6,856 bases of DNA from Woeseia sp. (GCA_018701055.1 JABIUH010000063.1:1-6856), one strand, 5' to 3'; positions 1 through 6,579 are shown, counted from the first letter of the stretch. The notes: generated from the sequence alone by a model not told the origin. Translations and numbers: made by a program.

Positions 1-11
1 CACAGCGCAGA

Positions 12-479
12 CTATTCTCGTTCGTCTATTGCTTTCCAGCGCTCGTAAATGTCATTGCTCCAAAGGCTTTGACACCAAGCGATTATGGAGCGCCGTTCAT
101 CTCGGTCGAGTACCGTACCAAAACCCGGCATTACGCCGCCGAATTTTGCGCCGCCATCGACAATCGTTTGCTCCAAAAGATCGAGCGGATGATGCCAGGT
201 GTGGGCCGACCCATCGAGAGGGGGTGGCGGATAGACGCCATTCGCGTCCGGAGTGCGCCATTCCGCGGTGGCACTGCCGTCGGCGCCATGGCAAACAGCA
301 CAATGACCTTGGTACGAAGATTCGCCATCGCTCACCTGGGCTGCAGTGTACCAACGTCCCGGCACCGGCTGTTCAGGAACAGAATCTTCTACGCAAGCGT
401 AAAGTATGATTCCGAACATCAATATTGCATACCGCAGGTCAGGTACACAAACCAAACGAAGGAAATTCGATGAAAGCAT
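12..479 (-). CDS. Small mono-heme c-type cytochrome, probable lipoprotein
   Basis: Seen: a 155-residue reading frame with one heme-attachment motif CAVCH (Cys60, Cys63, His64) and a later VMPGF segment whose Met117 is the likely sixth heme ligand. Around residues 80-100 is a proline-rich PPPPLDGSAHTWHH stretch, which I recall from small class I cytochromes (cytochrome c / CBB3-type domain). Residues 16-29 form a short hydrophobic segment ending LYAC. This resembles a lipobox (Cys29 lipidated, Tyr at -2 atypical), so the protein is probably membrane-anchored and faces the periplasm. Role by family: single-electron carrier to or from a dehydrogenase or oxidase; the partner is not identifiable here. 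The start is uncertain. ATG at 479 lies inside the divergent gene and has no clear ribosome site. The in-frame TTG at 455 and ATG at 419 are alternatives, but 419 leaves only eight residues before the Cys. High confidence in the cytochrome, low in the exact start. Confidence 0.88.
   Translation of the reverse strand: MLSSNFLRLVCVPDLRYAILMFGIILYACVEDSVPEQPVPGRWYTAAQVSDGESSYQGHCAVCHGADGSATAEWRTPDANGVYPPPPLDGSAHTWHHPLDLLEQTIVDGGAKFGGVMPGFGTVLDRDERRSIIAWCQSLWSNDIYERWKAIDERE
459..464 (+). promoter_or_regulatory. Ribosome binding site fixing the ThDP-enzyme start
   Basis: AAGGAA sits five bases before ATG at 470. It favours that start over the upstream in-frame TTG at 425, which would add 15 residues that do not look like the family. 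The protein beginning MKASDLLVQCLEEEG matches the usual N-terminus of acetolactate-synthase-type enzymes. Confidence 0.75.
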
Positions 480-2122
480 CAGATTTACTGGTCCAGTGTC
501 TCGAAGAAGAGGGAATTGAATACATTTTCGGCGTTCCCGGCGAAGAAAATGCGGATTTCATGATGTCGCTGGAGAAGTCGACTAAAATCAAATTCATTCT
601 CACGCGCCACGAACAAGGCGCTGCATTCATGGCGGAAATCTACGGACGCCTAACGGGCAACCCCGCCGGCTGCCTTGGGACGCTTGGTCCAGGCGCCACC
701 AATCTAATCACTGGCGTTGCAGACTCGAATATGGATCGGGCACCAATGCTGGTGCTGACCGGCCAGGGCTCCACAGACAGACTGCATAAAGAGTCTCATC
801 AAATAATGGATGTCGTCAGCATGTTTCGCCCGGTAACTAAGTGGGCCGCAACCATATTAAACGCTGACACCATTCCCGAGATCATCAGAAAAGCCGTGCG
901 TATCGCGCGCTCAGAAAACCCCGGTGCCGTTCATATCGAACTACCAGAGGACATTGCAACGCTAGAAACGAGCAAACGACCGATGACGCCGCGGCGCTTT
1001 CGACGCTCTGTTCCAGACGACAAAATAACCGATCAGGCTTTTGCCATGATCGCGGCCGCAAAACGGCCAGTGATCATTGCAGGCAATGGCTGTATTCGCC
1101 GCAGAGCAAGCAAGCAGCTACGGTTGTTTTGTGAGAAAACCGGCATTGGTGTCGTCAGTACATTCATGGCCAAAGGCTCGGTGGATATGGATGCGCCCTA
1201 TTGCTTGTATACCGTAGGCCTCGGCAACAAAGATTTAATTTCTCGCGCGATCGACGACGCCGATCTCGTCATTGCACTTGGCTTTGACATGGTTGAGTAC
1301 CACCCGCAACTGTGGAATCCAAACGGTGACAAGACGATTATCCATGCCGATTTTCTCGCCGCCGAAATTGATGAACACTATCACCCGGAAATAGAACTCA
1401 TTGGCGATCTCGCACACGCGATGTGGATGTTAAATGAACGAGCCGATGCCGCAGCGCCCTTTGATTTTGATTTTGCTAATCAAGCCGCCTGTCGCAAAGC
1501 TATGGCTAGTGATTTTGCGGAACACAAAGACGACGAAACCGTTAGCAGCATACGTCCGCAAAAGATCTTGTGGGACACCCGCGAAGTAATGGGGCCGAAC
1601 GATATTTTACTATCCGACGTTGGCGCTCACAAAATGTGGATAGCACGTCATTATCAATGCCATGAACCGAACACTTGTTTGATCCCGAACGGTTTTTGCT
1701 CGATGGGATTCGCCCTGCCCGGCGCAATCGCTGCTGATATTGTGCATCCGGACCGACGCATTCTTGGCATTGCAGGTGACGCAGGATTCCTGATGAACGT
1801 TCAGGAGATGGAAACGGCGCGGCGAATCAACAGCAATATCGTCATGCTGGTTTGGGAAGACAACGAATACGGATTGATCGCCTGGAAACAGGAAAGCCAC
1901 TTCGGGCATCACACAGATCTAGCTTTTGGCAATCCCGACTGGATAAAACTTGCGGACTCTTTCGGTTGGAACGGGCACTTCGTTTCTGATAGTGCAGATT
2001 TCGCCACAACGCTGGATAGCGCCTTTGAAGAAACCGGACCCAGCCTTGTCGTCGTGCCAATCGACTATCGTGAGAATGCATTGCTAACTAAGAAACTTGG
2101 CGAAATTACATGCCAGATCTAA
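470..2122 (+). CDS. AlsS-type thiamine-diphosphate enzyme (acetolactate synthase family)
   Basis: Seen: 550 residues from ATG 470 with the three-domain ThDP-enzyme layout. The N-terminal pyrimidine-binding domain (about 1-170) has FGVPG and RHEQGAAFMAE, with Glu48 as the cofactor-activating glutamate. The central domain (about 190-325) contains EYHPQLWNPNGDKTIIHAD, which resembles catabolic AlsS. The C-terminal diphosphate domain has GDAGFLMN (Gly436-Asp437) and WEDNEYG (462-468). Family knowledge: members condense two pyruvates to 2-acetolactate, or decarboxylate or ligate other 2-oxo acids. The AlsS-like features suggest the FAD-independent catabolic branch rather than the biosynthetic IlvB/IlvI branch, and no small regulatory subunit gene is adjacent. 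No acetolactate decarboxylase is in view either. The 13-base overlap with an aldehyde dehydrogenase raises the possibility that it makes an aldehyde from a 2-oxo acid; this is inference. The family is certain, the substrate is not. It does not look like sulfoacetaldehyde acetyltransferase. Confidence 0.9.
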   Translation: MKASDLLVQCLEEEGIEYIFGVPGEENADFMMSLEKSTKIKFILTRHEQGAAFMAEIYGRLTGNPAGCLGTLGPGATNLITGVADSNMDRAPMLVLTGQGSTDRLHKESHQIMDVVSMFRPVTKWAATILNADTIPEIIRKAVRIARSENPGAVHIELPEDIATLETSKRPMTPRRFRRSVPDDKITDQAFAMIAAAKRPVIIAGNGCIRRRASKQLRLFCEKTGIGVVSTFMAKGSVDMDAPYCLYTVGLGNKDLISRAIDDADLVIALGFDMVEYHPQLWNPNGDKTIIHADFLAAEIDEHYHPEIELIGDLAHAMWMLNERADAAAPFDFDFANQAACRKAMASDFAEHKDDETVSSIRPQKILWDTREVMGPNDILLSDVGAHKMWIARHYQCHEPNTCLIPNGFCSMGFALPGAIAADIVHPDRRILGIAGDAGFLMNVQEMETARRINSNIVMLVWEDNEYGLIAWKQESHFGHHTDLAFGNPDWIKLADSFGWNGHFVSDSADFATTLDSAFEETGPSLVVVPIDYRENALLTKKLGEITCQI

Positions 2123-3669
2123 ATATCGCGGACGCCAACTTCCTGAAACGACTACTGCTACAAAGTGAGCTTGATCCAACGGGTCGCGTAGCAGTTCACT
2201 CGCCTTACGACGGCACAGCCCTTGCGACGGTGATGACAGGCGGCAGCGAACACGTCGAAGATGCGCTGGCAGCAGCGCACAAATTGCATAAACGACGGGC
2301 CGACTGGTTATCCATTCCGGAGCGTGTAGCCGTTCTTCACAGACTTGCGACGCTAATGGAAGGGCAGCGAGAAGAACTTGCCCTCCTCGCTACCAGCGAA
2401 GGCGGTAAGCCGTTGCAGGACTCCAGGGTTGAAGTTACGCGCGCCATCGATGGAATTCATTTGTGTGTCGAAGAATTACGCGCAAATCGCGGCACCGTCA
2501 TCCCACTTGGGTCGACTACTGCGACTCAAAACCGCAGCGCCTACACACAAAAAGAACCTATCGGCGTCGTGGTGGCGGTAAGTGCGTTTAATCACCCGCT
2601 CAATCTCATCGTCCATCAGGTCGCACCGGCAATTGCCGCAGGCTGTCCAGTGATCGTCAAGCCAGCCGGCGATACACCATTGTCATGTTTAAATTTTGTG
2701 CAATTAGTACATGACGCCGGGCTCCCGCCTGCATGGTGTCAGGCAATTGTCACCGACAGCAACGCAACTGCTGAATTATTGGTCACCGACTCGCGAGTCG
2801 CATTTTTTAGCTTTATTGGTAGTAGCAAGATTGGCTGGATGTTGCGTAGCAAATTAGCACCCGGTACACGATGCGCGCTCGAACATGGCGGTGTTGCTCC
2901 GGCAATCATTCTCGACGATTTCGCCTTTGACGCCGCTATAGCCACAATCACCAAGGGCGGTTTTTATCATGCTGGGCAAGTATGCGTATCGGTACAGCGC
3001 GTTTTCGCACCGGTTGCCAAAGCGCGGCAATGCGCAGACGCACTAGCGAGTTCTGCCAGTCAATTGCGCGTAGGCGATCCGGTGGACGAAAGCACAGAAG
3101 TAGGTCCCCTCATTCGCAGCGCAGAGATAGATCGGATCGATGCCTGGGTCAATGAAGCCATTGCTCAAGGCGGAGAATTGATCTGTGGCGGAAAACGGCT
3201 GGATAACAATTGCTATACGCCAACGGTCATCCTAAACCCACCCGAAGACGCCAAACTAAGCAGACTTGAGGTATTCGGCCCAGTGGTATGCGTATACCCA
3301 TACGACGATGTTGCAACCGCGATCGCCCAGGCCAACGATCTGCCCACGGCATTTCAAGCCGCCGTATTCGGTAACGATTTCGATCAACTCATGGATGTCA
3401 GTCAGCAATTGGATGCATCCGCGGTCATGATCAACGACCACACAGCGTTCCGGGATGATGTGATGCCGTTTGCCGGATTACGTGAATCAGGCCTCGGAAC
3501 CGGTGGCATTCCCTACACCTTGGAAGACATGCAAATCGAAAAGATGACCGTTCTGCCAGCCCGACGCAGCAATGAGCGACACGCGCGTCGTCATTGTCGG
3601 CAGCGGGTACGGCGGCACGTTAATTGGCAATGTATGCGCCGCCTGGCACGATCATCGCGCACCGAGTAG
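2110..3669 (+). CDS. NAD(P)-dependent aldehyde dehydrogenase with abnormal C-terminal tail
   Basis: Seen: 519 residues of the aldehyde dehydrogenase superfamily. Catalytic and cofactor positions are intact: Asn161 in SAFNHPLN, Lys184 in VKPAG, Glu258 in LEHGG (usual form ELGG), nucleophile Cys292 in GQVC, and Glu387 in EVFGPV. By family it oxidises an aldehyde to a carboxylate in the cytoplasm; the substrate cannot be read from sequence. The ATG lies 13 bases inside the upstream ThDP gene, so the two are probably translationally coupled and act on one pathway. Oddity: family-like sequence ends near residue 484 (KMTVLPA). The last 35 residues hold 13 arginines and come from the shifted frame of a downstream flavoprotein stub. 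The normal stop seems to have been lost, or the gene reads into the stub. The enzyme core looks functional. α-Ketoglutarate semialdehyde dehydrogenase and benzaldehyde dehydrogenase are among the possible roles. Confidence 0.93.
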   Translation: MPDLNIADANFLKRLLLQSELDPTGRVAVHSPYDGTALATVMTGGSEHVEDALAAAHKLHKRRADWLSIPERVAVLHRLATLMEGQREELALLATSEGGKPLQDSRVEVTRAIDGIHLCVEELRANRGTVIPLGSTTATQNRSAYTQKEPIGVVVAVSAFNHPLNLIVHQVAPAIAAGCPVIVKPAGDTPLSCLNFVQLVHDAGLPPAWCQAIVTDSNATAELLVTDSRVAFFSFIGSSKIGWMLRSKLAPGTRCALEHGGVAPAIILDDFAFDAAIATITKGGFYHAGQVCVSVQRVFAPVAKARQCADALASSASQLRVGDPVDESTEVGPLIRSAEIDRIDAWVNEAIAQGGELICGGKRLDNNCYTPTVILNPPEDAKLSRLEVFGPVVCVYPYDDVATAIAQANDLPTAFQAAVFGNDFDQLMDVSQQLDASAVMINDHTAFRDDVMPFAGLRESGLGTGGIPYTLEDMQIEKMTVLPARRSNERHARRHCRQRVRRHVNWQCMRRLARSSRTE

Positions 3670-3694
3670 TTTGTACGTACCGATCAGCGATTAA
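3572..3694 (+). pseudogene. 5' stub of an FAD/NAD(P)-binding oxidoreductase gene
   Basis: Seen: ATG at 3572 opens a 40-codon frame beginning MSDTRVVIVGSGYGGTLIG. This is a textbook N-terminal Rossmann βαβ dinucleotide-binding motif (GxGxxG, residues 10-15) at the usual distance from the start. The following helix runs to about residue 25. The frame then loses family character and stops at 3692-3694, just past the end of the convergent dehydrogenase gene. A complete protein of this kind has about 300-550 residues, so more than 90% is missing and no continuation fits in any frame before 3684. It lies in a different frame from the overlapping aldehyde dehydrogenase end, as a third operon gene starting at an overlap would. 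Inference: remnant of a flavoprotein dehydrogenase (GMC-like, NDH-2-like or halogenase-like; family undecided) truncated by a rearrangement. Chance occurrence of the motif in an alternative frame is possible but less likely. Confidence 0.55.
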
Positions 3695-4940
3695 ACCGAA
3701 AGGGTCCAGCGTCGATTTCTGGCGACCGATTGAGCAACAGATCCGCTAATAGACTTCCGGAACCCGCTGCCATCGACCATCCCAAGGGTCCGTGACCCCC
3801 ATTGACGAACAGTCCCGATATTCCCGTTGGGCCAATGAACGGTCGTCCATCGCTGCTCATCGGCCGCAAGCCCGCCCACGGGCGTAGCAATTCTCGATCC
3901 ACTCTAGTCGCAATTTGCGGAAACACAGCCGCAAAATCGTTAAAGGTATTTTCGATACGCACCGATGACGGCTTTTTGTCGAAACCCGTAAATTCTGCCG
4001 TGCCAACAATGCGCAGACGACTGCCATACACATTGACCACTGAATGCGTCAAATCGTCAACCACCGACACATTCGGCAATTGACCTAGCCTCTCCGTATC
4101 GATAGTCAGCGAGTACCCTTTTGCTGGCCGTATGGGCGCATCGAGTCCTGCCGTTTGCAACAACATTGGCATCCGTTCGCCGCATGCGACCACAACGTTA
4201 TCAACTTCCAGAATGCCGGCTCGTGTTTCTACACCACGAATGGCGTTTCCATTTGTGATCAGTTTTATAACAGCAGCATCTGTTTGAATGTCGCTACCAC
4301 TTGCCTCAATTGCCTTAGCAAGCCCGCGACAATAGAGATGCGCATCGCCACGCGCATCATCGGGCAACCAAATGCCGCCTAGTAACTGGTCCGAAATTGG
4401 CTCTAAGGTGGGCTCAAGCTCAACGACTTCAGGAACACTCAATTCGCGCCAATTGAGACCAAATGCCGCAAGCGTTTCACAGAGTTCTCGGCGACTCGTA
4501 AAATGATGGGCGTCTTTGAAAGTGCACAAGGTGCCGCGTTCTGCGAGGTCGAATTCGAGATTCAATTCACGCGCTATCTCGAGCGTCTTTTCTTTCGAAT
4601 ATCGGCACAACCTATAATTGTCGATTGTTGCCTGTAGATATCTTTTCTCGCGCGCGTTGCACAGAAACTCAAGCCCCCAAAAGAACAACGAAGGAATGGC
4701 GTGCAAATGTACTTTCATAGACGCACGTGGGTTGAACAACGCGGCAAAAAGATCCCGCATAACGCCCGGTCCGTTCCAGGGTTCTGGCATGGAAGGTGTC
4801 AACATCCCGGCATTTGCAAAACTGGTTTCGAGCGCCACGCCCTCACGGGCTTCCAGTACGGTAACGCTTTGGCCACGCTGGATTAACGCACATGCGGCGC
4901 TGAGCCCCGCTAGTCCACCACCGATGACAATCGTTCGCAT
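3684..4940 (-). CDS. DadA-like FAD-dependent D-amino-acid dehydrogenase
   Basis: Seen: 418 residues (E. coli DadA has 432). The N-terminal FAD-binding motif is VIGGGLAG (Gly7-Gly9-Gly12) with Glu30 as ribose ligand. Next comes the DadA-type ETSFANAGMLTPSMPEPW stretch (38-55). The C-terminus has WAGLRPMSSDGRPFIGPT (from Trp355) and NGGHGPLGWSMAAGSG (about 380-395), typical of the DAO/DadA family. Reaction by family: oxidative deamination of a D-amino acid (or cyclic imino acid such as cis-4-hydroxy-D-proline) to the 2-oxo acid or imine, passing electrons to the respiratory chain at the inner membrane face. Start at ATG 4940; the ribosome site is weak (CAGG five bases away). It lies downstream of an amino-acid symporter on the same strand, separated by a hairpin, which fits import followed by oxidation. 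It converges on the + strand operon and its 3' end overlaps the flavoprotein stub. Substrate unknown; glycine/sarcosine-oxidase-like activity is the main alternative. Confidence 0.9.
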   Translation of the reverse strand: MRTIVIGGGLAGLSAACALIQRGQSVTVLEAREGVALETSFANAGMLTPSMPEPWNGPGVMRDLFAALFNPRASMKVHLHAIPSLFFWGLEFLCNAREKRYLQATIDNYRLCRYSKEKTLEIARELNLEFDLAERGTLCTFKDAHHFTSRRELCETLAAFGLNWRELSVPEVVELEPTLEPISDQLLGGIWLPDDARGDAHLYCRGLAKAIEASGSDIQTDAAVIKLITNGNAIRGVETRAGILEVDNVVVACGERMPMLLQTAGLDAPIRPAKGYSLTIDTERLGQLPNVSVVDDLTHSVVNVYGSRLRIVGTAEFTGFDKKPSSVRIENTFNDFAAVFPQIATRVDRELLRPWAGLRPMSSDGRPFIGPTGISGLFVNGGHGPLGWSMAAGSGSLLADLLLNRSPEIDAGPFRFNR

Positions 4941-4952
4941 AGCGGCCTGACG

Positions 4953-4962
4953 AATTAGTTAG
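4953..4962 (-). repeat. Decamer CTAACTAATT upstream of the DadA-like gene
   Basis: Read on the minus strand, CTAACTAATT lies 12 bases before the DadA-like start codon. The same ten bases occur at 6526-6535 on the plus strand, pointing towards the amidohydrolase gene. Both copies are intergenic. It could be half of a shared operator, but AT-rich decamers can recur by chance. Confidence 0.3.
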
Positions 4963-4976
4963 ATAAACATCTGGCT

Positions 4977-5030
4977 AATGGTCTATCGACGACGTCGCGA
5001 AGCTTTGCGATCGTCGCCTGATAGACCATT
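4977..5030. repeat. Long imperfect inverted repeat (hairpin) between symporter and DadA-like genes
   Basis: Seen: perfect 11-base arms AATGGTCTATC (4977-4987) and GATAGACCATT (5020-5030). Inside them is a second paired block (CGACG with CGTCG), a one-base bulge, then TCGC with GCGA around an eight-base loop GAAGCTTT. The whole 54-base element folds in either orientation. It fills the middle of the 103-base gap between two minus-strand genes. No U-rich run follows it on the minus strand, so it is not a standard intrinsic terminator. Options are an attenuating or mRNA-stabilising hairpin between operon genes, a Rho-assisted terminator, or a copy of a dispersed REP/MITE-like repeat. The rest of the gap shows only the decamer above and a weak ribosome site. 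Confidence 0.75.
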
Positions 5031-5043
5031 GCACAGAACGGGA

Positions 5044-6423
5044 CTAGATGCGCAGGAACACGCCAGCCAGGACGACAATGAGGATTGGCGGAATGATGTA
5101 ACGAATTAGAACCAACCAAACCATGAACATGCCACCTTCCGATGCACCGAGTTCGTCGAGGCTGATTGCTTTCGGAATGAACCAGCCCAGAAAAATCGTA
5201 GACAACGCGCCGCCAACCAACAAGAGATTGTTCGCAGCTAAGTGATCCAATGCATCGAACATGCTCATACCTTCATACGACGGTACAAAGTCGAGCGGGT
5301 AGTAGCCGGACCAGTCGCCCAATGACATGACTGATACGATGCCAAGCAACCAAGCGGCGCCAACAACGTACAGAATACTTTTCTCACGCCCGATACCAAA
5401 TTTTTGATCGACCCAATTCGTTACCCCTTCCGCCAATCCCAAGCACGAAGAGAGGGCCGCTGATATTAAGAGAATGAAGAAAATCGAACCAAACAACTGA
5501 CCACCCGGCATCTGCCCGAATGCCAACGGTAGTGTTTCAAAAATCAAACCGGGACCGCTTCCAGGACTCAGGCCATACTCGAACACGAGTGGAAAAATCG
5601 CCAAACCCGCGACAACCGCGACGCTGGTATCCAGCAAGATCACTGCGGTCGCAGAACGCGCGATTGAAAAGTCTTTGGGCATATACGCGCCGAACACGAC
5701 TAGTGAACCCATGCCAATACCGATCGAAAAGAAAGCCTGACCGATCGCCATCATTGCGGTCTTAAAGGTAACTTTCGAAAAGTCTGGTTCAAGAAGAAAC
5801 GTCAATGCCGACGACATGTCTCCGGCAATCATGCCGTAGATCACCATCACTATGAGCGACACGAAAAGTGCCGGCATCAAAACTTTTACCGCGCTCTCGA
5901 TACCACCTTGTACGCCGCGACGAATGACAATAATAATGAGCACGTGGACAACAGTATTCCAGATCAGGAGCTTCACAGGATTGTTCAGCAAATTGCTGAA
6001 CATAGAGGCCGATTCTTCGGCACTCACGCCACGCAAAGATCCGCTGACGGCCTTAACAAAGTAGTCGAGCGTCCAGCCAGAGATCACGGTGTAATAGGAA
6101 AGAATGACGAACGCACAAAATATGCCGAGTGAGCCGACTGCACCCCATCGTTTGCTTTTACCTGACTCGACAGCAACCGCTGCATAGCTGCCATTGGCGC
6201 TCGACTTGCCGCGTCGGCCAATTGAAATTTCGGCAATCAACAATGGCAAGCCAATCACAAGTGCAAACGCAAGATAAATAAACAGAAATGCGCTGCCGCC
6301 ATTTTCGCCAAGAACATAGGGGAATCGCCAGATATTGCCCATGCCGACTGCAAATCCAACTGCCGCCAACAGAAATCCCCATCTCGACGACCATTGTTCT
6401 GTAGAACCTGATGCCCCCGCCAT
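5044..6423 (-). CDS. Sodium-dependent amino-acid symporter (NSS/SLC6, bacterial SNF family)
   Basis: Seen: 459 residues with about 11 hydrophobic segments, the usual count for many bacterial members of this LeuT-fold family. TM1 holds GFAVGMGNIWRFPY (23-36), the family signature. By eye against LeuT, Gly23, Ala25, Val26 and Asn30 match sodium-site positions, Arg33 the outer-gate arginine, and Tyr111 (TM3) the substrate-carboxylate tyrosine. Ser233 (TM6), and Ala322, Ser325 and Ser326 (TM8) match further sodium ligands. Asp265 replaces LeuT Asn286 and Ala269 stands where LeuT has Glu290. Role: Na+-coupled uptake of an amino acid or similar zwitterion through the inner membrane; substrate not readable. 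The start at ATG 6423 is chosen because a strong AAAGGAG lies six bases upstream. A GTG at 6519 would add a hydrophilic 32-residue extension spanning that ribosome site. The downstream DadA-like gene suggests the cargo is an amino acid used as a nutrient. Confidence 0.95.
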   Translation of the reverse strand: MAGASGSTEQWSSRWGFLLAAVGFAVGMGNIWRFPYVLGENGGSAFLFIYLAFALVIGLPLLIAEISIGRRGKSSANGSYAAVAVESGKSKRWGAVGSLGIFCAFVILSYYTVISGWTLDYFVKAVSGSLRGVSAEESASMFSNLLNNPVKLLIWNTVVHVLIIIVIRRGVQGGIESAVKVLMPALFVSLIVMVIYGMIAGDMSSALTFLLEPDFSKVTFKTAMMAIGQAFFSIGIGMGSLVVFGAYMPKDFSIARSATAVILLDTSVAVVAGLAIFPLVFEYGLSPGSGPGLIFETLPLAFGQMPGGQLFGSIFFILLISAALSSCLGLAEGVTNWVDQKFGIGREKSILYVVGAAWLLGIVSVMSLGDWSGYYPLDFVPSYEGMSMFDALDHLAANNLLLVGGALSTIFLGWFIPKAISLDELGASEGGMFMVWLVLIRYIIPPILIVVLAGVFLRI

Positions 6424-6429
6424 AACCTT

Positions 6430-6436
6430 CTCCTTT
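6430..6436 (-). promoter_or_regulatory. Strong ribosome binding site for the symporter
   Basis: On the minus strand AAAGGAG is followed by a six-base spacer and the ATG at 6423. This is the best Shine-Dalgarno match in the window and decides the symporter start against the GTG at 6519. Confidence 0.85.
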
Positions 6437-6525
6437 ATTCTTATTTTATTTGAGCCAGACTCGGTGAGAGTCCCGGTCAGATGTCGTATCTTCTCATAAT
6501 CGTTGCATTTCTTGGGCACCTCTGA

Positions 6526-6542
6526 CTAACTAATTATGTTAG
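6526..6542. promoter_or_regulatory. Candidate operator dyad CTAAC-N7-GTTAG
   Basis: Five-base arms CTAAC and GTTAG flank an AT-only spacer TAATTAT, a 17-base layout typical of small helix-turn-helix dimer sites. It lies about 50 bases before the amidohydrolase start and just upstream of a possible -10 TAAAAT. Its left part is the decamer also found before the DadA-like gene. No regulator gene is in the window. Short AT-rich dyads occur by chance, so confidence is low. Confidence 0.3.
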
Positions 6543-6579
6543 CTAGGCTAAAATTCAGCACCTAACAACATCAAAAACC

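Noticed and set aside
405..410. TATGAT as a -10 box for the ThDP operon
   Set aside because: No acceptable -35 hexamer lies 16-18 bases upstream; a six-base match alone is weak.
425..469. Upstream TTG start adding 15 residues to the ThDP enzyme
   Set aside because: AAGGAA at 459-464 fits ATG 470, and the added residues do not resemble the family N-terminus.
69..473. Plus-strand open frame of 134 codons over the cytochrome gene
   Set aside because: It lacks any recognisable motif and is antisense to a frame with an intact CxxCH heme site and Met ligand.
470..2122. Sulfoacetaldehyde acetyltransferase (Xsc) and hence taurine degradation
   Set aside because: The central and C-terminal motifs match AlsS much better, the protein is shorter than Xsc, and no phosphate acetyltransferase or taurine gene is adjacent.
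3802..4083. Plus-strand open frames across the DadA-like and symporter genes (for example 3802-4083, 4618-4950, 5520-5765)
   Set aside because: They are antisense shadows without motifs, membrane pattern or credible ribosome sites.
3684..4940. A trans-4-hydroxyproline catabolic cluster
   Set aside because: A DadA-like enzyme and an aldehyde dehydrogenase fit, but the epimerase and the DHDPS-type deaminase are absent from the window and the ThDP enzyme has no place in that route.
4977..5030. Calling the long hairpin an intrinsic terminator
   Set aside because: No U-rich run follows it on the minus strand, and no plus-strand gene ends near it.
6424..6519. GTG start giving a 32-residue N-terminal extension of the symporter
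   Set aside because: The extension is hydrophilic, unlike the family, and covers the strong AAAGGAG site that serves ATG 6423.
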